Assembly: GCF_037893015.1 (NCBI RefSeq)
Contig: NC_133663.1
Location: 142,025,128 to 142,089,127, forward strand
Origin: Macrotis lagotis
Lineage: Eukaryota > Chordata > Mammalia > Peramelemorphia > Peramelidae
Reading direction: 5' to 3'
DNA: 64,000 nucleotides
The position numbers and the translations under genes were made by a program. The notes beneath the pieces are model-generated. The model was given only the letters and a program-made list of their open reading frames with translations. It was not told where the DNA came from and made no database searches. Within the stretch, counting starts at the first letter, position 1, and every line of letters begins with the position of its first letter. This document shows positions 38,454 to 50,559 of this stretch, one piece after another.

Positions 38454-39439
38454 ACAAGAAAACATTTTTTAAAGTTTGTTTAGTATTTTATTTTTCACCA
38501 ATTTTTATATGTAAATTTTTTAACATCCACTTTTAAAATTTGAGTTCTAAATTTTCTTTTTTCTTCCTCCCTCCACAGCTCTTCATTGAAAAGGCAATCA
38601 ATTTAATACAGGTATAAATATATAGTATGCAAAATATTTCCATGTAGTCAAAGAAAATATAGACCAAATATATTCCGCAAGAAAAATGAAGTAAAAAAAG
38701 TATGATTCAGTCTATATTCAGACACGATCATTTCTTTCTTTGAGTATGGATAGCATTTTTTCATCATAAATCCTTCAAAGTTTTCTGGGATTATTGCATT
38801 GCAGGGAATACCTAAGTCATTTATAGCTGATTATCTTGTAATATTGCTGTTACTTTGTACAATATATATTTCATTTTGTATCACCTCATGTAAAATTTTC
38901 CAGGTTCTATTGAGGGCATAGTGTTCATCATTTCCCATAACAGAATAGTCTTCCCACAAAATCATTGACCACAATTTATTCAATCATTTCCCAGTTGATG
39001 GACATTCCCCCAATTTCCAATTCTTGCATATCAGAAAATGGCAGCTATCATTTTTTTTTTTTTTGCGCAAAAAGTTCCTTTTCCATTTTGCTTTTTAACT
39101 CTTTTGTGATACAGACCTAGTAGTGACATTACTATATCAAAGGGGTTGAATGGCTTTTTTGCAATTTAGACATTTTTACAAATTGTTCTACAGAATGGTT
39201 GAATCAGTTCATAACATCACCAATAATGGATTAATATCTTATTTTTTCCTATATCCCCTCCAACATCTCTTTGGCCTCTTTGAGCCCATTACAATGAAAT
39301 CAAGATTCAGTCACTCTCCTGAACTCCACCTTCTTCTTTTTCACGATAAAAGTGTTTTTCTTTTCTCTTTTATGTTAATGTGCCATTTTCAGCCTTTCCC
39401 TTCCTTTTTTCAAAGTATAACCCACTCGCATCCAATAAT

Positions 39440-40558
39440 ATGTCTGGTATTTTCAAAGGAAAGTTTTAAAGTTTTTTTATTTTATTAAATATCAATCCTT
39501 TCCTCTGAAAGACTGTGTTCTATTACACAACTGGATGGTAATACCAGTTCTTTTTGTCTTCTGGAATATCTTATTTCAAAAAATTCACTCCTTTAATGTA
39601 GAAGCTACTAAATCTTATGATATTCTTACTGTGACTCCACAATACTAGAATTGTTTGCTTATGACAGCTTGCAATATCTTCTTAATCTCCATACAGTTCT
39701 AGAATTTGGCTATAATATTCCAAGATATTTTCTGATCCCTTTTGGGAGATGATAGGAGATTTCTTTCCATTTTTTTCCCCTTTCTAATACTAGAATATTG
39801 GGAGAGTTTTTCTTAATATGTTTTTGAAAGATGATATTTAAGATCTTTTTTTGATCATGGCTTTCAGACTGTTTGATAATTTAAAAATATCTCCCCTTCA
39901 TCAATTTTCCAGGTTAGTTATTTTGCTAGTGAAATATTTCACACTGTCTTCTATTTTTTCATTTTTTTGTGGTTTTGTTTCAAGTTTGCTGATTTCTCAT
40001 AATGTGATTTTGTCATTTCTAATTTTTAAAGAAATTTTTTTAGTGGACTTTTACACATCCTTTTCCATTTGTTCATTCCTAGGTTTTTGCAAGGCAAATG
40101 GGGTTAAGTGGCTTGGCCAAGGCCACACAGCTAGGTACTTATTAAGTGTCTGAGACCGGATTTGAACCCAGGTACTCCTGACTCTAGGGCCGGTGCTTTA
40201 TCCACTGTGCAACCAAGCCACCCTCAATCCTAGTTTTTAAGGCATTCTTCTCATTGATATTTTTTTGTATCTCATTTAATATTTGGTTTAATCTGTTTCT
40301 TTCTTCATTATTTCTGTAAGTTCTTTCCCTTAGCAAACTGTTGATTAATTTTTCAAGATTTTATTGCATACTCTCATCTTTCTTCCCAATTTTTCCTCTA
40401 CCTCTGTTGCTTGATTTTAAAATTCTTTTTGAATTCTTTCATGACTTGAGATTCATATTTTTCTTGGAATCTTTGGATGTGAGAGGTTTGACCATGTCAT
40501 CTTCTTCTGATAAGTGTTTTGACCTTTCTTTGTGACCATAATAACTTACTGTGGCCAT
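39440..40558 (-). pseudogene. L1-type ORF1 remnant
   Basis: A candidate ATG at 40558-40556 (MATVSYYGHKERSKHLSEEDD) is followed by lysine-rich and coiled-coil sequence and a decayed C-terminal domain around 39480-39740. Broken by frameshifts and by the SINE at 40083-40223. The end is approximate. Confidence 0.6.
40083..40223 (-). mobile_element. tRNA-SINE, minus strand
   Basis: 'aagtggcttggccaaggcc', 'gagaccggatttgaaccc', 'gccggtgctttatcc' in antisense. TSD tcattcctag (40073-40082) and tcaatcctag (40224-40233). Confidence 0.9.
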
Positions 40559-41341
40559 TTTTTTTTTTTTTGCTTTCCATTGCTTACCTTTTCAGACTAG
40601 AAGTTGATTTAACTCTTCATTAAAGTGGGACCCTACTTCTAGGGGGGAGTTTGAACTGGTTCAAAGATCAGGGGCTTTGTTCAATAATTTTTAGAGACAA
40701 TTCTAGGGACCTGCAAATTTTCAGGTCGTCTAAGGTGGCATGATTTAAAAAGATGTGTTTTCACCACTCTGTTTATTTGTGCTTTGGCTTGTGAGTGACC
40801 ACAAGCAATTGTTTCTACTCTGGAATTTTGGCCGAGGTTCCTGCTCCCTTGTGGCTCCAGGTTCTTGAATGCTAGCACTCCTCCTTAACTTGGGACTGCA
40901 ACCCAGGACTGTGACCCAGATCTAAATATGGGTGAAACAACAGGGTCCTGCCTCAGTGCCAAAAAAATAGATCCCTGTGTTCCTCTTCTGTCTAGGTTTT
41001 TGACCCCCTTATCATTTGTCGACAGAGAGCTCTAAAAGTAGCCATTTCTCCCGCTGAAGCAGTGACACTTTAAAACCTGCTCCTGGTTTGCTGGGGCCAG
41101 GTCTGTGCTCGTATGACCTGTGCTGGATTGTCATCCTATTTTGGCCTGGTGCAGTATATTTTTTTCCTTCTTATTTTATAAGCTTGTTGTGCAGGAATAT
41201 TGTTTTGTTTTATCTTTTTGTGGATCCTATCCCTATGGAATTTCTTTAAAATTAATATGTAAAGGTATTTGGGGAAAAAGCAGGTGAGTTCTTGCATTTA
41301 CCCTGACATTTTGGCTTTACCCTTTGACAAGAAAAAATTTT

Positions 41342-42479
41342 AAAACAAACGAACATATAATAACACCAACAACAACAAAGACACAAATAAAAAATAAAAT
41401 TAAAAAGGACTGATTATTCTTTTTGACTATTCATTAAGTGAATCAAAAAAGCAAGCATTATAATCTTGTTATATTACATTTAAAATACAATTTAAGTAAA
41501 ATTAACATTAAAAGGTCAAACCAACTTTTGCAATGACCTGTATAAGGACTAGATGTGTTTAGCATTTTTAATTTAAAAATAAAAAAGGGCAAACAAGAAA
41601 ACCATGATAAAAGATTGTAGAAAACTAAACCAATATAATTAAAAAATATTTTCCCAATACTTTTAGTATTGAAATTTGTGAAGTAAAGATCTGTACTAGA
41701 AGAAGCCATAGAAAGTAATATAATAATAATAATAATAATAATAATAGAAAAATTCAATTTCTCTCTCACTCACTTTCTCTCTTCTTTAAATCTTTACCTG
41801 AAATATTAACAAAAAATGAAATATAGAACTTTTCCAGTGATACTATTTAAAAGACATGAAGCTTTCATTATGGATCAGGACTATATAGATACATTTATGC
41901 ATATAGACATATACACATTTAGACACCCCCATACACATATATACATATTTCTCATTAGCATATGAAATTTAACAAATATTAAACATATAGTAGTAGAGAC
42001 AACTATTGCAAATCCTTAAAGACACATTTTCTGTTTATAAATGCTAATTTACTCTGATTAAAAGGAACATTTCTTTATTAATATGAAAAGTGATTTTAGC
42101 AAATAAAATTGTTCTTACAGGCACAGAAAAATAAATAAAGCAAACTATATATATCCATATCTATATCTAAATTTTTTATGTCAAAAGGGTCTTAACACAT
42201 TGGTCACAAAAAATATTAAAACAAAAGTAATAGCAACTGCATTCCTTTTTTTACCAAAATAAATAAAAATAGTAATTGGTTCAAAAGATTCAGATGGAAA
42301 TGGAGATTTAACAAAAAAATTAAAAATAAGAAGTGAGCTAAAGAGCAATTAAGATAAAAAGAAAAAGTAATTAGGTAATTAGGTAAAATTAAAGCTAATG
42401 ATAGAAGAACATGCCAATATTTCTAGAATTCACTGTAAGCACTTTTCAGATATAAAAATCACAGTCTTTAAAAGATTGC
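41342..42479. other. AT-rich interval, unassigned
   Basis: Contains the ATA microsatellite and short runs only. Confidence 0.5.
41717..41746. repeat. (ATA)n microsatellite
   Basis: Ten trinucleotide units. Confidence 0.95.
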
Positions 42480-43329
42480 ATTAATTGAATGATTTCCTGA
42501 ACAGAGTAAGAACTAAGATTTCCAGAGGGAGAGGAAATGTGAAGCTGGGAAGCTCACTTTCCCCAAAATAACTTTTAATGAAGCCTCTAAGAAAACTCAC
42601 TGATCTGGAAAATAAATCTAGAAGGGAGAATATGCAAAATTATTTGTCTATCTGAAAACCATAAACAGAAAAAGAGCCTGTACAGTATTGTCATGAAACA
42701 CTGCTCCAATACCTTTGAACAACAAGATAAAATAGTCTGCAAAAGAGTATCAACCACCCCATAAAGAGATCCCAAAGTAAAAAGAATAAGAAATTTTGAA
42801 GCCAAATTTCAGAATTCTCAAATAAAGGAGAAAATACTGCAAGTAGGCATTGAACCATAGGCAGCATTAGGCGGGACTAGTCAACTTCAATTTTAAGGTT
42901 CAGAGGGTCTGGAATATATTTTTAGAAAAATAAACAAAAATTAATTGGAAAGGTAATATTAAAGGATGAGTGAATCAAATAACAAATCATAGAAATAATC
43001 AGTAATTTCATCCAAGATAATGACGATGATGAAACATCATACCAGAATTGTGGGATGTAACCAAAGCAATATTTAGGGAAAATTTGATATCTATAAATGC
43101 TTGCTTGAATAAAATAGAGAAAAAGGAGATCAATGAATTAGCCATGCATGTAAAAAAGATAGAAAAATGAATAAATTTAAAATTCTCAAATTAATACTAA
43201 ATCAGAAATTCTGAAAATAAAGGAGAAATTATTAAAAATTAAAGTAATGATACTATTGAACCAATAAATAAAGAATTGATTTTTAATGAAAAAATAATCA
43301 AATATATAAACCTTTGTTTAATATGATTT

Positions 43330-43462
43330 TTTTGTTTTCTCCCCCCCCTTTTTTTGCTTTTGAAATATAATGGGATTAAGAGATTTGCCCAAGGTCACAC
43401 AGTCAGGTAATTATTAAGTGTCTAAGGCTGGAGGGCTGGTACTCTATCCACTTGCTGCCCCA
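43330..43462 (-). mobile_element. tRNA-SINE with internal deletion, minus strand
   Basis: 'gagatttgcccaaggtcacac' and 'aggtaattattaagtgtct' then 'ggtactctatccactt' in antisense. The stretch with 'gatttgaactcaggt' is missing. Confidence 0.8.
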
Positions 43463-44559
43463 TAATTTTATTTTTAAAAAAAGAAGAAAACCAAATTTCC
43501 AGTATCAAAAATGAAAAGGGTGAGCTCACCACTAATGAAGTAGAAACTAAAGAAATGATTTGGAAATGATTGGTCCAACTGTGTAACCACAAATCTGACA
43601 ATAAAAGAGAAATTGATAAATATTTACAAAAATATGAATCCAAATTAGCAGAAAAGGTACTAAAATATTTAAATAACCCTTTTCAGAAAAAAAAAGTTGA
43701 AGATGATATCAACAAGTTGCCTAAGAAAAATATTACAGATGAGATGGATTTACAAATGAATTCTACCAAACCTTTAAACAACAATTAATTCCAAATCTAT
43801 ATTTACTGGATGAAGAAGTAGTTCTGCCAAATTCCTTTTATGACAACAACATAACACTGATAGCTAAAAAAGAAAGAACTGAAAAAGACAAATTTATCGA
43901 CCAATTTCACTAGTGAATTATTATTATTTAAAAATTTTAAATAAAACTTTAGCAATTAGATTATACCAATTATCACCAGGACAACACAAACTATGAATTG
44001 GTATGATTTGTATAAGGTATGCAAAGATGCTTCATTGTTAAGAAAACAAGCAGAATAATTGACCATAACAATTAAAAACCTAACTATATCATATAATATC
44101 TCAATAGATCCTAAAAAAGAGTTTAATGATATAGTGCACACATTCTTATTAAAAATGCTATAGGCCAAAGGAATAAATGGAGCTTTCCTTAAAAAAATAT
44201 ATGCAACTTCTATCTAAAACTGTCAGCAAACATTATATGTAATGGGGATAAACTAAAAATATCTCAAGCAAGATCATGAGTAAAACAAGGATGCTCATTA
44301 TTGCCACTGTTATTCAAAATTGTATTAGAATTAATATCTTTGTGATACTAGAAATTTGATTTTCTTTCTTTTTTTAATCAATTGGCAAGAGGTATATTGG
44401 TTTTTCATAAAACCAATACTTGGTTTTATTAATTATTTAATATGTTTTTGCTTTTAATTTTATTAATTAAGCTTTTAACTTTTAGAATTACTAATTTGGT
44501 ATTTTAATTGGAGAGATTTAATTTGTTTTTACTCTCATTTTTTTAGTTACATATTTAGT

Positions 44560-45500
44560 TCATTGATTTCCTCTTTCTCTAATTTTTTTTATGTAAGCTT
44601 TTAAAGATATAATATATCCCCTGATAGCCACTTTGAATGAATACCATAGGTTTTGGTATGCTGTTTCATAATTGTCATTATCTAGGATAAAATATGTATT
44701 TCTTTCTATAATTTTTTGTTTAATCCAATAATTCTTTAAAATGAGGTTATTCAGTTTCCAATTAGTTCTGGGTCTAAATCTCCCTGGCCCAACATTGCAT
44801 ATGATTTTTATTGCATTGTGATCTGAGAAAGATGCATTCATAATTTCTGCATTTCTACAATTTATTATTAGGTTTTTATACCCTAGTACTTGGTTAATTT
44901 TGGTATAAGTACCATGCACTGCCGAGAAAAATGTATATTCTTTTCTAACCCCATTCAATTTCCTCCACAAGTCTGTCATATCTAGGTTTACTAACAATCT
45001 ATTTACTTCCTTAACTTCCTTCTTTTTTATTTTATGATTAGATTTATCTAAATCTGAGAGTGGGAGGTTGAGGTCTCCCAGTAGTAGAGATTTGCTGTCT
45101 ATGTCTTCCTGTTGTTCTTTCACCTCCTCTAAGAATTTGGGTGCTATCCCACTGAGGGCATACATATTCTGTATTGAAATGAATTTATTGTATATGATAC
45201 CTTTTAGGAAGATAATAGTTTTCTTCCTTATCTCTTTTACCAGTATCTATTTTTGCAGCTGCTTTGTCTGAGATAAGGATTGCTACTCCTGCTTTTTTCA
45301 CTTCAACTGAAGCAAAATATATTTTTGCTCCAACCTTTTACTTGTGCTCTATATGTATCTATCTGCTTCAAATGAGCTTCTTCCAAGCAGCATATTGCAG
45401 TATTCTAGTTTTTAATGGACTCTGCTTTTTGATTACATTTTAAGGGAGAGGTCATCCCATTCACATTCAAAGCTATAATTGGAAATTCTTTATTGCCCTC
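44560..45500 (-). pseudogene. L1 ORF2 endonuclease in the inverted segment
   Basis: Open for 201 codons at 45165-44560. DSKSLLLGDLNLPLSDLDK, EYTFFSAVHGTYTKINQVL, FSDHNAIKI and NWKLNNLILKNYW match the second half of L1 endonuclease, including the SDH catalytic triad region. The upstream part with the ORF2 start (about 45500-45170) has stops. It is the longest intact retroelement frame in the window. Confidence 0.87.
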
Positions 45501-45889
45501 CATGCTATCTTTCCTCTGTTTGTATTTTTCCCCTTTTTCCCATTTATCCATATTCCCCAGTATTTTGTTTCTGAATACTACCCCCTTTAGTGTGCTTGCA
45601 CTCCTATATCCACCCCACCCCTTTCTTTCCCCTTTCTCTTTTCCCCTTTTCCCTTCCCTTCCTTTTGTTAATTCTTCTTTTTCTCCCCCTCCCTGTCTCT
45701 GTTCCCCCCTCAGAGGAAAATTCAGGTGATTCTCATCTCCTCCCTTCTTCTCCTCTATTACCTTAGGTCTTTTATATCTCTTAATGTAATGAGATTTACC
45801 CCATTCAATTCCCTCCCACCTCCCATGTCCTTGCTCTTCCCCCTTTTAAGGAAGAAGTGTTTTTAAATCATTCTGAGTCAGAGAAAATT

Positions 45890-46135
45890 CTGAGTATCCA
45901 TCACATCTGGCTAAGTATATTCTCTATAAAAGAGTTCCAATTCTTTAAAGTTATTAGAGTCTTTCTCTCAAGTAGGGTTATAGCCAGTTTCATCCCATTG
46001 AAAAGCAGTCTCATGAATAAGTCATGAGTTTCCATCACTTCTGGCTAGGTATAATCTCTCTGTTAGAGTTACAATTCTCAAGAGTCATGAAAATCTTTTT
46101 TCCCCATACTGGGATATAGCCAGTTTCATCTTATT
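45890..46135 (-). repeat. Two imperfect tandem repeats in the L1 inter-ORF region
   Basis: 'catcacttctggctaggtata' near 46033 resembles 'catcacatctggctaagtata' near 45900. 'atagccagtttcatcccatt' near 45980 resembles 'atagccagtttcatcttatt' near 46117. Two units of about 130 bp. Confidence 0.65.
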
Positions 46136-46269
46136 GGATAGCAGTTTTTTTTTCTTTACCCCTTTTTTTTAAACCTTTTCATGTATCTCTTGAACTTCTT
46201 GTTTGATGTTCAAATTTTCTCTTTAGCTCTGGTCTTTTCCTCAGGAATTTTTGGAATTCTTCCATTTCA

Positions 46270-46530
46270 TTAAATGTCCATCTTTTCCCCTGGAAAAAGA
46301 AGGCTCAGCTTTGCCAGATAATGGATTCTTGGCTGCATTCCAATCTCCCTTGCTCTTTGGAATATCTCATTCCAGGTCCTTGGATCCCTTAATGTTGATG
46401 CAGCCAGGTCCTGAGTAATCCTTCCTGTGACTCCTTGGTATTTAAATTGCTTTTTTTCTATTTGCTTGCAGGATTTTTCTTTCGTCTGATAGTTCTGCAA
46501 TTTGGCCACAATATTCCTTGATGTTTTCAT
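46270..46530 (-). pseudogene. L1 ORF1 C-terminal domain in the inverted segment
   Basis: RITQDLAASTLRDPRTWNEI and MQPRIHYLAKLSLLFPGEK are typical of the ORF1p C-terminal RNA-binding domain. The segment is truncated at 46555, where orientation switches. Confidence 0.85.
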
Positions 46531-46560
46531 TTTAGGATCTCTTTGTGGAGGGGAATAAGA

Positions 46561-48215
46561 TCAATAAGATTTTGGTGAAAAAGGATGCCCATTACCAGCT
46601 CTACTATTCAATATCATATTAGAAATGTTAACTTCAGCAATAAGAGAAGAAATAGAAATTGAAGGTATTAGAATTGGGAAGGAAGAGACAAAACTCTCAT
46701 TCTTTGCAGATGACATGATAGTATACCTAGAGAATTCCAACAAATCACCATAAAAAACTACTAGTAATAATATTTAGCAAAGTTGCAGGATATAAAATAA
46801 ACACATAAATCCTCAAAATTTCTATATATGACTAGCAAGATACAGCAGAAAGAGCTAGAAAGAGAAATCCCATTCAAAGTAACCTCAGATAATGTAAAAT
46901 ACCTAGGAGTTTATTTGCCAAGGCAGACTCAGAAACTTTTTGAAAACAATTCCTAAAGACTTCTCACACAAATAAAATCAGATTTAAATAATTGGGCAAA
47001 TATCAACTGCTCATTGATAGGTCGAGCTAATATAATAAAATTGACAATTCTACCAAAACTAAATTACCTGTTTAGTGCCCTACCAATCTAAATTCCAAAA
47101 ATTACTTTAATGAGTTAGAAAAACTTGTAAGTATATTCATATGGAGAAATAAAAAAATCAAGAATTTCTAGGGATTCAATGAAAAAAGTGCAAAAGAAGG
47201 TAGTTTAGCCCTACTTGCTCTAGAATCATATTATAAACATCAGTCATCAAAACTGTCCCATATTGGCTAAGAAATTGAGTGGTGGACCAGTGGAATAGAT
47301 TAGTTACAATAGCAGGAAATGATTACAGTAATCTGCTGTTTGATAAGCCCAAAGAGTCCAGCTATTGGGATAAAAACTCTGTCTTCAAAAAAAATTGCTG
47401 GGAAAATTGGAAGTTAGGATGAAAGAAACTTGGATTATACCAACACCTCACAACCAATACCAAGATAAGATCCAAATGAATATAGGATTTAGACATAAAA
47501 AAGAAAATTATAAGCAAACTAGAAGATAAAGTACTAGTTTGCCTGTCAGATCTATGGAAAGGGAAGCAGTTTATCACTAATGAAGAGATGGAGAACATCA
47601 CTAAAAAGTATATTATTTTTGTTACATTAAATTCAAAAGCTTTTGCACAGACAAAACCATTTAAAAGTATTGTAGCAAACTGGGAAACAATGTTTACCAC
47701 TAATGTTTCTGACAAAGGACTCATTTCTGAAATATACAGAGAACTGAGTCAATTTTTTTTTGAAAAAAGTCATTCCCATTTGACAAACAGTCAAAGGATA
47801 TGCAAAGGCAATTTACAGATGAGGAGATCAAAGCAATCCATAGTCATATGAAAAAATTGGTCTAAATCTTTTTTTATTAGAGAAATGCAAATTAAAGGTT
47901 CTGTGTGGTACCACCTCACACCTCTCAGTCAGGCTAATATGACCAGAAAGGGTAATGATCATTGTTGGAAGGGTTATGGGAAATATGGGACACTAATACA
48001 TTGTTGGTGGAACTGTAAATTCATCCAACCTTTCTGGAGAGCAATTTGGAACCATGCCCAAAGGACATCAAAAATGTGTATACACTGTGATCCAGCAATA
48101 GCACTACTGGGTCTATATCCTGAAGAGATGATTAAAAAGGGTAAAAATATCACATACAAAAATATTCATAGCAGCCCTATTTGTGGTCATAAGGAATTAG
48201 AAATCAAGTAAATGT
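46561..48215 (+). pseudogene. L1 ORF2 RT and C-terminal domain of the inverted L1
   Basis: The catalytic FADD motif is intact at 46703-46714 ([14 protein letters not shown]). The C-terminal frame 47885-48211 carries GNDHCWKGYGKYGTLIHCWW, CDPAIALLGLYPEEM and NIHSS, matching the end of L1 ORF2. Frameshifts and stops separate the pieces. Confidence 0.85.
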
Positions 48216-49828
48216 CCTTCAGTTGGGGAATGGCTTAGCAAACTGTGGTATATGTATGTCATGGAACATTATTATTCTATTAGAAATTCGGAGGGATGAG
48301 AATTCAGGGAATCCTGGATGGATTTTGATGAACTGATGCTGAGTGAGATGAGCAGAACCAGAAAGAAACTGTAGACCCTAACAGTAATATGGGGGCAATG
48401 CTCAAACTTGATGGACTTGATCATTCCATCAGTGCAACAATCAAGGACAATTTGGGACTGTCTGAATTGCAAATACCATCTGTCCCCAGAGAAAGAACTA
48501 TGGAGTTTGAACAAAGACCAAGGACTATATACCTTTAATTTAGAAAAAAAAAAACTGATATCTTATTGTCTGATGTTGCTATCTCTTATACTTTATGTTT
48601 CTTCCTTAAGGATATGATTCCTCTCTCATTACATTCAAATTGGATCAATGTACACCATGGAAACAATGTAAAGACTGGCAAATTGCCTTCTGTGGGAGAC
48701 AGGGGGAAGGAAGTAAGATTAGGGGAAATATTGTAAAGGTCAAAATAAATAAAATCTTTAAGTTAAAAAAAGAAATATTAGCTTTAGAAATGAGATAAAA
48801 AAGAAATAGAAAGGATTAGATTAGGCAATGAGGAAATAGAACTCTTATACTTTGCAGTTGATATTGTGGCACAATTATAGAACCCTAGCAAATCAATATT
48901 AAAATCTATTTGAAATAATTAACAACTTGAGCAAAGTTGCAGGATATATAATAAACTCACATAAACCATCAGCATTTCTGTATATTATCAACAAAACTCA
49001 AAAGCTAGGGGTAGGAGGAGAAATTTAATTTTGGAGAAGATATTGTACTTGGGAATATACCTGCCAATAGAAATTCAGAAACCCTATGAACAAATTTGCA
49101 AAACACTTTTCGCACAAATGCATTCAGATCTAAATAACTGGACAAATGTCAATTTTTCATGGGTAGCCTGAGATAATATGACAAAATGAAAATTCTCTTT
49201 AAATTAAATAACTTATTCACTGCTATATAAATCAAACTTTATTGAGATAGAAAAATAGCAATTTATGACCAAACAATAATTAGAGCATATTATAAATTGC
49301 AAAATGAATGATTTTGACCATATTAAATTGAAAAGATTTTTCCACTAATAAAATCAAAGATTAGAAGGAAAGTAGAAAGCTGGGAAACAGTCTTCACAAT
49401 CAGGAGTTCTAATAAAGGTCTCATCTCTAAAATATATAGAGAATTGCATCAAATTTGAAAGGTTACAATTCAGTCCCCAATTGATAAATGGTCAAAGGTT
49501 ATGAACAGTTTTCAAATGAAGAAATTAAAGCCATATATGATCATACCAAAAAAAAGTGTCAAATCAGTATTGATTAGAGAAATGCAAATTAAAATAATGA
49601 GGTGTCATCTCAAACCTATCAGACTGACCAAAATGGCAAAAAAGGGAAAATAATCAATGTTGGAAAGTTTGTGGGAGGATTGGGACATTGATGCATTGTT
49701 GATGGAGTTGTGAACAGATCCAACATTTTTGGAGAGTAATATGGAACTATGCACAAAGAGCAATTAAACTATTCATCCCCTTTGACCTAGGAATTTCAAT
49801 TCTAGGTCTATATACAGAAGAAATTATA

Positions 49829-49888
49829 CATATATATTATGTATAATACATATATGTATGTATATAGATATACATGTGTATATATAAA
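49829..49888. repeat. TA/CA low-complexity tract
   Basis: Imperfect tatgta/tacata tract inserted within the C-terminal coding remnant of an old L1. Confidence 0.85.
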
Positions 49889-50559
49889 GGTGAAAGACCT
49901 ACATGTTCCAAAATATGCATAGCAGCTCTTTTTGTAGTGGCAAAGAATTGGAAATTGAGGGGATTCATATCCCTTGTCCATCAATTGATGAATGGTTAAA
50001 CGTGTTATGGTACATGAATACTATGGAATATTATTGTCCTATAAGAAACTATAAATGATTGAAATGATTGGACACTTGAGAAGCATGGAATAATTTATGG
50101 CATTTGATGCTGAGCAAAGGAAGTAGAACCAAGAGAACAATGTAATCATTAACAACAACATTGTGAGATGAACAACTTTGATGGAAGTTGCTGCACACAG
50201 CTGTTCAGAGAGCTAGGACAACTGTATAAGACCAGCTATGGACAATGTTATCCCCTTTTGGGGGAAGAAAATCAAAACAAAACCATCCTCCTACACACAT
50301 ACACACACAAACAATCCTTCAGAATCTAATGAAAACTTTATAAAAAATTATCTTTTACATATCTCTTTCCCTTAATCCACACACTGAAAATAGCTAATCT
50401 GTAAACATGTTTATCAAAATTATAAATGTACAATGCTAACCAGACTGTTCACCTCTGAGGGGGGAGTAGGAAGGGAGGGTGGAAGGAAATTCTGTAATTT
50501 ATAAATATACATATGCATATAGCTGAAAAGAAAGTAAAAGAAATAGTAACAAAATTTAT

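Larger units (their letters stand above)
38469..41326 (-). mobile_element. Complete HAL1-like element, TSD-bounded, minus strand
   Basis: A 2.86-kb minus-strand element with 15-bp TSD (one mismatch): acaagaaaacatttt (38454-38468) and acaagaaaaaatttt (41327-41341). On the minus strand: a start with GGTAAAGCCAAAATGTC (41322 downward), a 5' UTR of about 750 bp, ORF1 (40558 to about 39440) and an L1 3' end containing the last part of ORF2 and the 3' UTR (about 39270-38469; 'tttcccagttgatggacattc'). No endonuclease or RT core. A SINE is inserted at 40083-40223. Confidence 0.78.
44356..48770. mobile_element. L1 with 5' inversion (twin priming)
   Basis: The left segment (about 44370-46555) is minus-strand: ORF2 linker and endonuclease at the outer end, ORF2 start, inter-ORF, then ORF1 C-terminal domain at the inner junction. 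The right segment (about 46556-48770) is plus-strand: ORF2 reverse transcriptase from just before [10 protein letters not shown] through the 3' UTR and A-rich tail. This is the inv(5')-3' order made by twin priming. About 300 ORF2 codons between linker and RT are absent at the junction. It lies within an older plus-strand L1 with a decayed target duplication (agaa.taatatcttt-like on both sides). Confidence 0.82.
42480..50540 (+). mobile_element. Decayed L1 split by a younger L1 insertion
   Basis: Left half 42480-44355: ORF1 RRM remnant (about 42590-42940), then a jump to the ORF2 linker (42960 on; endonuclease missing), then reverse transcriptase to near 44340. Right half 48771-50540: RT from the FADD region (read as FAVD near 48860), C-terminal domain (49550-50000) and 3' UTR. 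The reading is continuous across 44340/48771. Frames are heavily broken. Confidence 0.8.
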
